Assembly (NCBI GenBank): GCA_029258695.1
Contig: JARIBR010000032.1
Span: 1-12,575 of the forward strand
Length of the DNA: 12,575 nucleotides
Direction of reading: 5' to 3'
Origin: Quadrisphaera sp.
GTDB taxonomy: Bacteria > Actinomycetota > Actinomycetes > Actinomycetales > Quadrisphaeraceae
The notes beneath the pieces were generated by a model that was given only the letters and a program-made list of their open reading frames with translations, ran no database searches and had not been told where the DNA came from. Position 1 is the stretch's first letter; every line of letters begins with the position of its first letter. Both the position numbers and the translations under genes were made by a program. Below are positions 6,854 through 12,575 of the stretch, one piece after another.

Positions 6854-8356
6854 TCACGAGGATGACCTGGACGGACGCCCCGCCGTGCCCGGGTCCGCCG
6901 AGGCGTCGAGGTCGAGCCCGGTCCGGACGAGCCGGAAGCGGCTGACCGTCGTCGTCTCGTCCATCGCCAGGAACGGTTCGAGCGCGGCTCTCGTGTCGAC
7001 CAGGGACGGGTCGTCGCTCGCGTCGACGAGGGCGCCGGTCCTGGCATAGCTGTCCGCGTCGTGCGGCTCCCCGTCCGGCACCGCCCGCACCGTCGTCCAG
7101 CCGGGGAGGTCGGGGTTCTGCGCACCGTCGAGCGCGGGCACCGGGTCGCCGTCGTGCTCCAGCGAGAGCACCGTGACGTCACCGGGCGGGGTCTGCGTGG
7201 CCGTCGGCGAGCCGGCCGTGACCACCGCCCGCGGCGTGGACATCGCCCTCACCCGGGGGTCGGCCGCGAGCTGCACCGCGCTGAGACCACCCTGGCTGAA
7301 GCCGACGAAGGCCACCTCGTCGCCGGGGAGCACGCCGGCCTGACGCATGGCCTCGATCGTCCCGTCGGTCACCGCCGTGCTCCGGCCGGCGACGGCGAGC
7401 AGGTTGGTGTCCATGTCCGCTGGGTTCGAGCCGCCGCCGTCCACGCCCGCCTGCGTGGCCGGCAGGAAGACGACGACCCTCCCCGGCTCCCCCGGAGCTC
7501 CCGGCGTGCGCGCGACGTCCACCGCCGCCGGGATCCCCGACGCGGCGACCCGCAGGCGGCCGGCGCCCGCGACGAGGGCGCCCACGCCGGCCACCGGCTC
7601 GGCACCCCGGCGCGGCGCTCCCTCCGGACGGGCGATCGCCGTCGTGGGCTGGCCGTAGAGACCGCTGGCGGCGAGCCCTGCCGCCAGCGGTGCGGACGGC
7701 ACCACCGACAGCACGCCGTGGACGCCGAGGTCGGCCACCTCGTCCTGGTACGGGCCCACGGCGTCCCAGGCCGCGGCCACGGCTGCCGCCACGGCCGCCG
7801 ATGCCTCGTCCCTGAGCCCCTCCTCGACGGCGTCGCCGAGGGCGGCCGCGCCGGCGTCGGTGACGCCACGGCTGCGCGCCCACACCTGCGTGAGCTCGCC
7901 GGCCACCGACGTCCCGACCCATCCAGCGCCGACGAGCGCCCCCACCGGCACGGCGGCCGGCAGCACGAGCCCCTGGAGGACCGCACGACCCAGAGCCGCC
8001 TTGAGCACCTCGCCGGCAGCGGCCGTCTGCGCGTCCCACGCCCGGTACGCCCCCACCGCCCCGGTGACCGCGCCGGCCGTCGCGGCCAGACCACCCCCCA
8101 GCGCCGTCAGGTCGTGGACGCACCGCGAGAGGCGGCCCAGCACGTCGGCGGCGCCGCGCGGGTCCAGCGCCGCGCTGAGCAGCAGCTCCGGCGAGGCCGC
8201 GACGCGGGCCACCGAGGCGCCGGCGCCGGAGGCGGCCACGGCGCCACGGCCGAGCCCGGCTGCCAGCGCGTCGAGGGCCTCGAGGTCAGCCGTGGTCCCG
8301 TGCGAGCCACCCGTGACGTGCAGGCTGTCGACCGCGGGGCTCGGTGCCGCTCTCAC
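6854..8356 (-). CDS. Two-part protein: helical Ala-rich N-terminal half and C-terminal serine alpha/beta hydrolase (possible type VII secretion substrate)
   Basis: This is a 500-residue protein of unproven function. Residues 1-290 are Ala/Gly-rich and mostly helical, with a hydrophobic stretch at about 126-152. From about 292 on it looks like an alpha/beta hydrolase: strand RVVVFLPATQ, a NPADMDTN loop (311-318), the nucleophile elbow GFSQGG (Ser354), the acid in EHDGDPVP (Asp402 or Asp404), and the histidine in EPHDADSYA (His432, in an H-x4-Y context). The triad order Ser-Asp-His is correct. No signal peptide is visible. A NP-x-D-x-TN loop before GxSxG and an EH-D-VP acid recur in uncharacterised actinobacterial proteins encoded beside WXG100-like genes, by my recollection. 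The small gene immediately upstream overlaps it and is WXG100-like. GTG at 8356 gives a GTGA-type overlap with GGGAG six bases upstream; GTG at 8359 is the alternative. No secretion apparatus is in the window. Confidence 0.75.
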   Translation of the reverse strand: MRAAPSPAVDSLHVTGGSHGTTADLEALDALAAGLGRGAVAASGAGASVARVAASPELLLSAALDPRGAADVLGRLSRCVHDLTALGGGLAATAGAVTGAVGAYRAWDAQTAAAGEVLKAALGRAVLQGLVLPAAVPVGALVGAGWVGTSVAGELTQVWARSRGVTDAGAAALGDAVEEGLRDEASAAVAAAVAAAWDAVGPYQDEVADLGVHGVLSVVPSAPLAAGLAASGLYGQPTTAIARPEGAPRRGAEPVAGVGALVAGAGRLRVAASGIPAAVDVARTPGAPGEPGRVVVFLPATQAGVDGGGSNPADMDTNLLAVAGRSTAVTDGTIEAMRQAGVLPGDEVAFVGFSQGGLSAVQLAADPRVRAMSTPRAVVTAGSPTATQTPPGDVTVLSLEHDGDPVPALDGAQNPDLPGWTTVRAVPDGEPHDADSYARTGALVDASDDPSLVDTRAALEPFLAMDETTTVSRFRLVRTGLDLDASADPGTAGRPSRSSS

Positions 8357-8715
8357 CACCTGCTCCCGACCGCGCCGGGCCCGAGGCCCTCCACGGCGAC
8401 GCGCAGGACGCCGGACCCGCCACCCAGCAGGTGCTCCGCCCCGACGCCGCTCGCCGCGACCGCCGCCCGCAGCGCCGCCACCGCCGCGTCGGCCGACGCG
8501 GCGTGGGCCCGCAGAGCGGCCGCCGCGTCATCGAGCTCGACCAGGACCTCGGCCGCCGCGGCGACGCGCTCGTCCACGGTCGCCCGGCACACGGTCGCGG
8601 CCGGCCCGACCCAGTCCGTGGTCCGCAGCGCCCTCAGGGCCCTGACGTCGGCCTCGACGCCGCTCGCCACGGCGTCGATCCGCGCCGCCAGCCCCCGTAC
8701 CGCCGTCCCGTCCAC
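8353..8715 (-). CDS. WXG100-like small helical protein
   Basis: The 120-residue protein consists of two long Ala-rich amphipathic helices (about 4-32 and 38-88) joined at DWVGPAA, where W35-V-G37 sits at the turn. This is the hallmark of WXG100/ESAT-6-type proteins, which form dimers and travel with partner substrates through type VII secretion systems. A less conserved tail with a Gly-rich stretch (98-103) follows. It overlaps the downstream hydrolase gene, implying coupled translation and a 1:1 partner. The GTG start at 8715 has a weak GAGAGG upstream at a slightly long distance. The similarity is structural and motif-based, and many short coiled helical proteins could look alike, so the family call is moderate. 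One Cys (C43) lies just after the turn. Confidence 0.65.
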   Translation of the reverse strand: MDGTAVRGLAARIDAVASGVEADVRALRALRTTDWVGPAATVCRATVDERVAAAAEVLVELDDAAAALRAHAASADAAVAALRAAVAASGVGAEHLLGGGSGVLRVAVEGLGPGAVGSRW

Positions 8716-8871
8716 CTGCAGCCCGCCTCTCCCGCTCCGACCCGATGCCGCCGACGGTAGGGACGGGCGTCGCCGTGCTCCCTGCTCGGGCCCGCAGGCT
8801 GTGGACTCACGCCGCCCGGCGGTGGCGGGGTGGGGACAACGGCCGGGGGGATGCCGTGGCCGGGCGCCGCG
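8716..8871. other. 156-base gap upstream of the WXG100-like operon
   Basis: No gene is visible here. On the minus strand a TACCGT (8759 to 8754) could be the -10 box for the WXG100-like operon, but no -35 box matches. The stretch 8810-8860 is very G+C-rich with short, imperfect inverted repeats. It could end transcription of the hydrolase gene at 8872-9549, but no convincing stem is present. Confidence 0.3.
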
Positions 8872-9549
8872 TCACCCCGAGGAGCGCTCCAGCGCCTCCA
8901 GCACGGCCCGCTGCAGCCGCGGGTCGGACAGCACCCGGAAGTGCCCGACGGCGTCGACCTCCACGTTGGTCGCCCCCTCCAGCCGGCTGCTCGCAGGGAT
9001 GTTGGGATCCACGGCGCTGAAGATCGAGGTGATCCGGGCGTTGACGCCCCGGGCCCGCTCCAGGTCGCCGAGCACCGCCGTCCCGGGCACGAACGCGCGC
9101 ACCGCCGGCAGGGGGAACCACCGGGCCCGCACCGACCCGGAGAACGGGGTGTTGACGGTGACCATCGCCCGGACGCGCTCGTCGGGGTCGAGGTGGACCA
9201 TGACGTGCTTGCCGATCAGACCCCCCTTGCTGTGCCCGAGGACCACCAGCGGCCGGCGCGCGCCGAGGTCGCGGTCCTCCACGTGCTGGCGCACCGCCAC
9301 GGCCGCGGCCGGGATCGGCCCGGCGTTCAGCCCCAGCGCGGGGACGACGTGCACCCGGTGCCCGGCGTCGCGGACGGCGGTGATGAGGGGCTCGAGGAAG
9401 CGCCACGACTCGTAGACCCCGGGGAGCACCAGCACGTCCAGGCCGCGCGAGGGTCCGCCGGCCTCGGCGGGCAGCCGCTGGTTCGGGGCGAGGCTGCGCG
9501 CCTGCCGGACCAGCGCGTACCACCAGTCCGCCGCGACCAGCCCGAGCAC
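8872..9549 (-). CDS. Alpha/beta hydrolase, triacylglycerol-lipase-like
   Basis: This is a 225-residue serine hydrolase. The oxyanion-hole strand VLVLPGVYESW (39-49) is followed by the nucleophile elbow GHSKGG (Ser107), a substrate-lid region around VNTPFSGS (132-139), the acid in FSAVDPNIP (Asp181) and the histidine in VGHFRVLSD (His203). The pattern of an Asp before P-x-x-S-x-x-L-x-G-A-x-N-V and then a GH resembles small bacterial lipases and esterases that cleave acyl esters. An N-terminal hydrophobic stretch (1-16) is too short and polar for a confident signal peptide. The start is uncertain: GTG at 9549 avoids overlap with the divergent gene at 9577, while a GTG at 9591 would overlap it by 15 bases. 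The substrate cannot be told from the sequence. Confidence 0.8.
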   Translation of the reverse strand: MLGLVAADWWYALVRQARSLAPNQRLPAEAGGPSRGLDVLVLPGVYESWRFLEPLITAVRDAGHRVHVVPALGLNAGPIPAAAVAVRQHVEDRDLGARRPLVVLGHSKGGLIGKHVMVHLDPDERVRAMVTVNTPFSGSVRARWFPLPAVRAFVPGTAVLGDLERARGVNARITSIFSAVDPNIPASSRLEGATNVEVDAVGHFRVLSDPRLQRAVLEALERSSG

Positions 9550-9576
9550 CGCGAGCCGCGATGACAGGGTGGCGCG

Positions 9577-10446
9577 ATGGGGATCCTCCACGACGCCGCC
9601 GCCGTGCCCGCCTCGTGGTGGATGCGCCGTCACGCCGAGCGCACGCTCTCCGAGGACGGGGACGCCCCGGTCCTCGTCCGCCGGGACCGCGTCGAGACGG
9701 CCGGAGGAGCCGGTGCGCTGACCTGGGTCGCCCGGCGCCCCCGGGGCAGCGCCGCGCCGGGCGCGCCGACCCTGGTCATGGTCCACGGGCTGGGAACCTC
9801 CGGCGCCTCGCTGGTGCGGCCGATGACGGCCCTGGGGCCCGCGGTGGACCCGTGGGCCCCCGACCTGCCCGGCTTCGGGGCCACCGAGCGACCCGGCAGC
9901 GCGCTGGACCTCGCGGAGCTGGCGGACGCGCTGGTGGCCTGGATGGACGTCGTCGGGCTGGACCGGGTCGCCATGATGGGCCACTCCCTGGGCTGCCAGG
10001 TGCTCACCCACGTCGCGACCCGCCACCCGGAGCGCATCAGCCACGCGATCCTCGTGGGCCCGACGCTGGACCCCACGGCCCGCAGCGCGGTCCGCCAGGC
10101 GGGACGCCTGGCGCTGGACGGTCTGCGCGAGCCCCTCTCGGAGCTGCCGTGGGTGGTGGCCGACTACTTCCGGTGCGGGCCGGCGCGGATGCTGCAGACG
10201 CTGCGCGACGCCCTCACCGCCGACGTCGAGGAGCGTCTGCGGGTCATGGCTCTGCCGGTGCTGCTGGTGCGGGGCGAGGGTGACCCCGTGGCGCCCCAGC
10301 CGTGGCTGGACCACGCCGCGTCGCTGCTCCCCGACGCGAGCGTCGCGGTGCTGCCCGGCGCGCACGCCGTCACCTACAGCCACCCCGAAGAGCTCGCCGA
10401 CGCCATCGCCGCCTTCCTCGACGCCGACGGGCCGGACCACCCCTGA
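9577..10446 (+). CDS. Alpha/beta hydrolase
   Basis: This 289-residue serine hydrolase has the classic fold order: the oxyanion loop VHGLGTSG (69-76), DLPGFGATERP (96-106), the nucleophile elbow GHSLGC (Ser137), the acid in GEGDPVAP (Asp236) and the histidine in PGAHAVTYSHPE (His263). The DLPGFG-x(1-2)-S/T-x-P signature is typical of the large family that includes esterases, epoxide hydrolases and ring-cleavage hydrolases. The sequence does not separate these. No signal peptide or membrane anchor is visible, so it is probably cytoplasmic. It starts 27 bases from the divergent hydrolase gene. No strong Shine-Dalgarno sequence precedes the ATG; instead CAGGGT lies six bases upstream, which may be a leaderless -10 box. 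Transcription ends facing the stress-protein gene, with a hairpin between them. Confidence 0.88.
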   Translation: MGILHDAAAVPASWWMRRHAERTLSEDGDAPVLVRRDRVETAGGAGALTWVARRPRGSAAPGAPTLVMVHGLGTSGASLVRPMTALGPAVDPWAPDLPGFGATERPGSALDLAELADALVAWMDVVGLDRVAMMGHSLGCQVLTHVATRHPERISHAILVGPTLDPTARSAVRQAGRLALDGLREPLSELPWVVADYFRCGPARMLQTLRDALTADVEERLRVMALPVLLVRGEGDPVAPQPWLDHAASLLPDASVAVLPGAHAVTYSHPEELADAIAAFLDADGPDHP

Positions 10447-10463
10447 GGGCAGCCCGGCCCGGA

Positions 10464-10486
10464 GCGCCGTCAGGCGCGGACGGCGC
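10464..10486. terminator. Hairpin between convergent genes, probable bidirectional terminator
   Basis: GCGCCGTC (10464-10471) and GACGGCGC (10479-10486) form a perfect 8-base stem with a 7-base loop. An outer AGCCC/GGGCT pair (10451-10455 and 10492-10496) could extend it. It fills the 49-base gap between the stop codons of the plus-strand hydrolase and the minus-strand stress protein. There is no T-tract, as is usual for actinomycete terminators. Confidence 0.5.
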
Positions 10487-10495
10487 GGTCTGGGC

Positions 10496-10972
10496 TCAGA
10501 CCCGCGGCGCGCTCAGCATCTGGCGGGCGCGCGACGCGTTGGCCGTGTCCACCGTGACGCTGTAGGACTCCGCCTCCAGGGCCTTGACGCTGGAGAAGTC
10601 ACGCCGGCCGCCGGTGGTGGCGTGGGCGATGAGCCCGAAGACCGCCCCGAACACCGCCCCGAGGAGCACGCTCCACAGCACGATCCACAGCCAGCCGAAG
10701 CCGACGGTGAACAGGGTGAACAGCAGGCCGAGCAGCAGCCCGAACCACGCACCCGTCCCCGCCCCGGCGAGCGCGGACTTGCCGTTGGTGAGCCGCCCGG
10801 TGACCTGCTCGACGCTGCGGATGCCGGTGCCGATGATGCGCACGCCCTCGACGGGGAACCCGCCGTCGGACAGCTGGTCCACCATCGCCTGGGCGCTGGC
10901 GTAGTCGGTGAACTCGGCGATCACCTCGCTGCCGGTGGTGGGGTGCGGAAGGGACTGCGCGGGCGTGCTCAT
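10496..10972 (-). CDS. YflT-type general stress protein with a two-helix membrane hairpin
   Basis: This 158-residue protein resembles the heat-induced/general stress YflT family (general stress protein 17M). The N-terminal domain (about 15-65, starting VIAEFTDYASAQAMVDQL) is followed by a Gly-rich glycine-zipper-like hydrophobic hairpin, with helices at about 72-91 and 94-117. A short C-terminal strand segment SYSVTVDTANASRARQML (137-153) ends the protein. The exact function of the family is unknown; members are induced by general stress in Bacillus. GAGGAG lies four bases before the ATG. It is transcribed divergently from a marR gene with 88 bases between the start codons, and its promoter overlaps a probable MarR operator, so repression by that MarR is the likely control. 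Confidence 0.82.
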   Translation of the reverse strand: MSTPAQSLPHPTTGSEVIAEFTDYASAQAMVDQLSDGGFPVEGVRIIGTGIRSVEQVTGRLTNGKSALAGAGTGAWFGLLLGLLFTLFTVGFGWLWIVLWSVLLGAVFGAVFGLIAHATTGGRRDFSSVKALEAESYSVTVDTANASRARQMLSAPRV

Positions 10973-11004
10973 CGTTCTCCTCGATCGGTGCGGTTGAGGT
11001 CTCC

Positions 11005-11033
11005 AGCGTACGACTTTTGGTTGGTTGCGTCAA
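11005..11033 (-). promoter_or_regulatory. Promoter of the YflT-type stress gene
   Basis: On the minus strand there is TTGACG (11033 to 11028), a 17-base spacer and TACGCT (11010 to 11005). This is the closest match to a consensus housekeeping promoter in the window. Transcription would start near 10998, giving a leader of about 25 bases that contains the GAGGAG ribosome-binding site. Confidence 0.65.
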
Positions 11034-11039
11034 ACCAAC
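11020..11039. promoter_or_regulatory. 20-base inverted repeat, probable MarR operator
   Basis: GTTGGTT-GCGTCA-AACCAAC has perfect 7-base arms and a 6-base spacer, the size range bound by MarR dimers. It covers the -35 boxes of both divergent promoters (11028-11033 on minus, 11025-11030 on plus). MarR regulators usually repress themselves and a divergent neighbour from such a site, so the adjacent marR product is the obvious candidate. An extra TTGG directly before it (11017-11020) makes a TTGGTTGGTT direct repeat. Confidence 0.7.
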
Positions 11040-11060
11040 TTGTCGATCTAGGATGGGTCG
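11025..11060 (+). promoter_or_regulatory. Promoter of marR, leaderless
   Basis: TTGCGT (11025-11030), an 18-base spacer and TAGGAT (11049-11054) are followed by six bases and the ATG at 11061. There is no Shine-Dalgarno sequence, so the mRNA probably starts at the A of the ATG. The -35 box shares bases 11028-11030 with the -35 box of the divergent stress-gene promoter. Confidence 0.6.
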
Positions 11061-11573
11061 ATGCCCCCGTCCGCCACACCGCCGACCGACGAGGCCGCTC
11101 ACGACGCCGACGGCCGCCCCGACGCGCCAGCCCAGATCCAGGCAGCGCTCTCCCAGGTGGTGCGGTGGCTGGGGCGCAGCGACGTCCGCGCAGCGCTGCG
11201 CGGCACCAGCGGCGAGGACCTGTCAGCCACCGACCTGTGGGTGCTGGCCGCGATCGCCGACGCCGAGCCCGTCCGCTCCTCCGCGCTGGCGACCTGGCAG
11301 GGCGTCGACAAGTCCACCGTGGCCGGGCAGGTGCGCCGCCTGGCCGACCGGGGCCTGCTCCAGCGCTCGGAGGACCCCGACGACGGCCGGGCCGTGCTGC
11401 TCACCCTCACACCGCGGGGCCGCTCCACCTTCACCGCCCTCAACGCCACGCGCGCGACGGTCTTCCGGTCGCTGCTCGCCCGCTGGGACGAGGAGGACCG
11501 CGCGCGCCTCGCCACCCTCCTCGGGCGGCTGTCCGACGAGCTGCCCGGCCGAGGGCGCACCAGCGTGACCTGA
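11061..11573 (+). CDS. MarR-family transcriptional regulator
   Basis: This 170-residue winged-helix repressor is longer than most MarR proteins because of a hydrophilic N-terminal extension of about 22 residues. Helix 1 (about 24-47) and the C-terminal helices (about 123-162) would form the dimer interface. The helix-turn-helix spans about 55-98, with the recognition helix in DKSTVAGQVRRLADRGLL (83-100). The wing carries the family signature DPDDGRAVLLTLTPRG (105-120), whose Asp-Arg pair contacts DNA. No conserved cysteine suggests redox sensing; the protein has no Cys. The likely targets are its own promoter and the divergent YflT-type gene, through the inverted repeat at 11020-11039. The inducer is unknown. 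An alternative role for the downstream purB is unlikely, since purB has its own -10-like box. Confidence 0.92.
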   Translation: MPPSATPPTDEAAHDADGRPDAPAQIQAALSQVVRWLGRSDVRAALRGTSGEDLSATDLWVLAAIADAEPVRSSALATWQGVDKSTVAGQVRRLADRGLLQRSEDPDDGRAVLLTLTPRGRSTFTALNATRATVFRSLLARWDEEDRARLATLLGRLSDELPGRGRTSVT

Positions 11574-11578
11574 GCGCC

Positions 11579-11599
11579 GCCGGTCACCCGGCCACCGGC
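11579..11599. terminator. Small hairpin between marR and purB
   Basis: GCCGGT (11579-11584) and ACCGGC (11594-11599) can pair around a 9-base loop in the short gap after the marR stop codon. It lacks a T-tract and the stem is short. Termination here would keep marR and purB transcription separate, but this is weak evidence. Confidence 0.3.
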
Positions 11600-11616
11600 C
11601 TGGGACGATGGGCGGT

Positions 11617-12575
11617 GTGAGCACCCCTCTCGCCGACGCCGGCATCGCCCTCGGCCCCCTCGACGGTCGCTACCGCCGGGTCGTCGCCCCCCTCGTCGAG
11701 CACCTCTCCGAGGCCGCGCTGAACCGCGAGCGCCTGCGCGTGGAGGTCGAGTGGCTGGTCCACCTCACCGCCACCGGCGCGGTGCCCGGCGCCCGTCGCC
11801 TCACCGAGGTCGAGGCGGCGACCCTGCGGGGCCACGTCGAGGCGTTCGGCCCCGAGCAGGTCGCCGAGCTGGCCGAGATCGAGGCGGAGACCGCCCACGA
11901 CGTCAAGGCGGTGGAGTACTTCCTGCGCCGGCGCCTGGCCAGCACGAGCGCGGCTGACGTCGCCGAGCTGGTGCACTTCGCCCTGACCAGCGAGGACGTC
12001 AACAACCTCGCGCACGCGCTGACGATCCGCGGGGCGCTGCACCAGGTGTGGCTGCCGGCGGCCCGGCGCCTGCACGCGGCGCTGGTGGAGATGGCGCTGG
12101 CGCAGGCCGGCACCGCCATGCTCGCGCGCACCCACGGCCAGGCGGCCACGCCCACCACGGTGGGCAAGGAGGTCGCCGTGGTGGCCGCTCGCCTGGACCG
12201 CCAGCTGCGCCGGGTGGAAGCGACCCGGCCGCTCGGCAAGCTCAACGGCGCCACCGGCACCTACGCCGCGCACGTGGTCGCCGTCCCGGGCACCGACTGG
12301 CCGGCGGTCGCGCGCGCCTTCGTCGAGGGCCTCGGGCTCGACGTCAACCCGCTCACGACGCGGATCGAGAGCCACGACTGGCAGGCCGAGCTGTTCTCCG
12401 ACGTCGCCCGCTTCAACCGGGTCCTGCACGACTGGTGCACCGACGTGTGGTCCTACGTCTCCCTCGGGTACTTCGCGCAGGTCCGCGGGCAGGGCACCGT
12501 CGGCTCCTCGACGATGCCGCACAAGGTCAACCCCATCCGCTTCGAGAACGCCGAGGCCAACCTCGAGGTCTCCTG
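11617..12575 (+). CDS. purB: Adenylosuccinate lyase (partial, cut by the window end)
   Basis: It cleaves SAICAR to AICAR plus fumarate, and adenylosuccinate to AMP plus fumarate, in purine synthesis. The first 319 residues are present; the remainder lies beyond the right edge. Motifs are ALGPLDGRY (11-19), TSEDVNN (124-130), the ARTHGQAATPT segment with the catalytic His (H173), GKLNGATGTY (207-216) and the superfamily signature SSTMPHKVNP (297-306) on the flexible catalytic loop. The DVNNLAHAL region and long N-terminus place it with the E. coli-type, long PurB branch. I chose the GTG at 11617 because a GACGAT -10-like box lies seven bases upstream with no ribosome-binding site. An in-frame ATG at 11608 overlaps that box and would add three residues. 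It follows marR by 43 bases. Confidence 0.95.
   Translation, partial: MSTPLADAGIALGPLDGRYRRVVAPLVEHLSEAALNRERLRVEVEWLVHLTATGAVPGARRLTEVEAATLRGHVEAFGPEQVAELAEIEAETAHDVKAVEYFLRRRLASTSAADVAELVHFALTSEDVNNLAHALTIRGALHQVWLPAARRLHAALVEMALAQAGTAMLARTHGQAATPTTVGKEVAVVAARLDRQLRRVEATRPLGKLNGATGTYAAHVVAVPGTDWPAVARAFVEGLGLDVNPLTTRIESHDWQAELFSDVARFNRVLHDWCTDVWSYVSLGYFAQVRGQGTVGSSTMPHKVNPIRFENAEANLEVS

Noticed and set aside
2822..6865. A 1347-codon open frame on the plus strand
   Set aside because: It runs out of frame through cysE and cysK and antisense to hisC and the desaturase. It is rich in Arg, Gly, Pro and His as expected of a GC-rich shadow frame, and has no domain.
7061..9415. A long plus-strand open frame antisense to the hydrolases and the WXG100-like gene
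   Set aside because: Its composition is Arg/Ala/Pro-dominated without motifs, while the minus-strand frames show complete Ser-Asp-His triads.
11584..12522. A 312-codon minus-strand open frame opposite purB
   Set aside because: purB on the plus strand shows clear adenylosuccinate lyase motifs; the antisense frame has none.

Overview
The window reads as chromosomal DNA of a high-GC actinomycete (about three-quarters G+C by eye). Third codon positions are almost all G or C, GTG starts are frequent, and several genes have a TAnnnT-like -10 box 6-8 bases before the start codon, which suggests leaderless mRNAs. I cannot assign a genus. Product calls come from recognising motifs and overall sequence character; no database search was run.

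Layout from left to right. Positions 1-1231 (minus): the first codons of a 2-oxo-acid dehydrogenase E1 beta gene, coupled by a 4-base overlap to a complete E1 alpha gene, with a probable promoter and an 18-base inverted-repeat operator upstream. Positions 1344-2207 (minus): a polytopic membrane protein resembling the DUF5134 family, with a Met/His-rich tail. Positions 2278-4232 (plus): serine acetyltransferase (cysE) and cysteine synthase (cysK), the two steps from serine to cysteine. CysE keeps a C-terminal Ile, the residue known to dock into CysK. Positions 4233-4423: a structured gap between convergent genes holding a C-rich tandem repeat and three 20-base palindromes spaced exactly 42 bases apart. 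Positions 4424-5515 (minus): a HisC/Pat-type aminotransferase. Positions 5600-6742 (minus): a three-His-box membrane fatty acid desaturase.

Positions 6854-8715 (minus): a small WXG100-like helical protein overlapping a 500-residue protein with a C-terminal serine alpha/beta-hydrolase domain, a possible type VII secretion substrate pair. Positions 8872-10446: two more alpha/beta hydrolases, transcribed divergently from starts only 27 bases apart. Positions 10496-11573: a YflT-type general stress membrane protein and a MarR regulator, divergent, sharing an intergenic operator that covers both -35 boxes. From 11617 to the window edge (plus): adenylosuccinate lyase (purB), cut off by the end.

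Most of the window is ordinary housekeeping and accessory metabolism. The parts most worth a second look are the 42-base-phased palindrome array, the WXG100-like/hydrolase pair, and the MarR/stress-protein control region with two mutually exclusive promoters.
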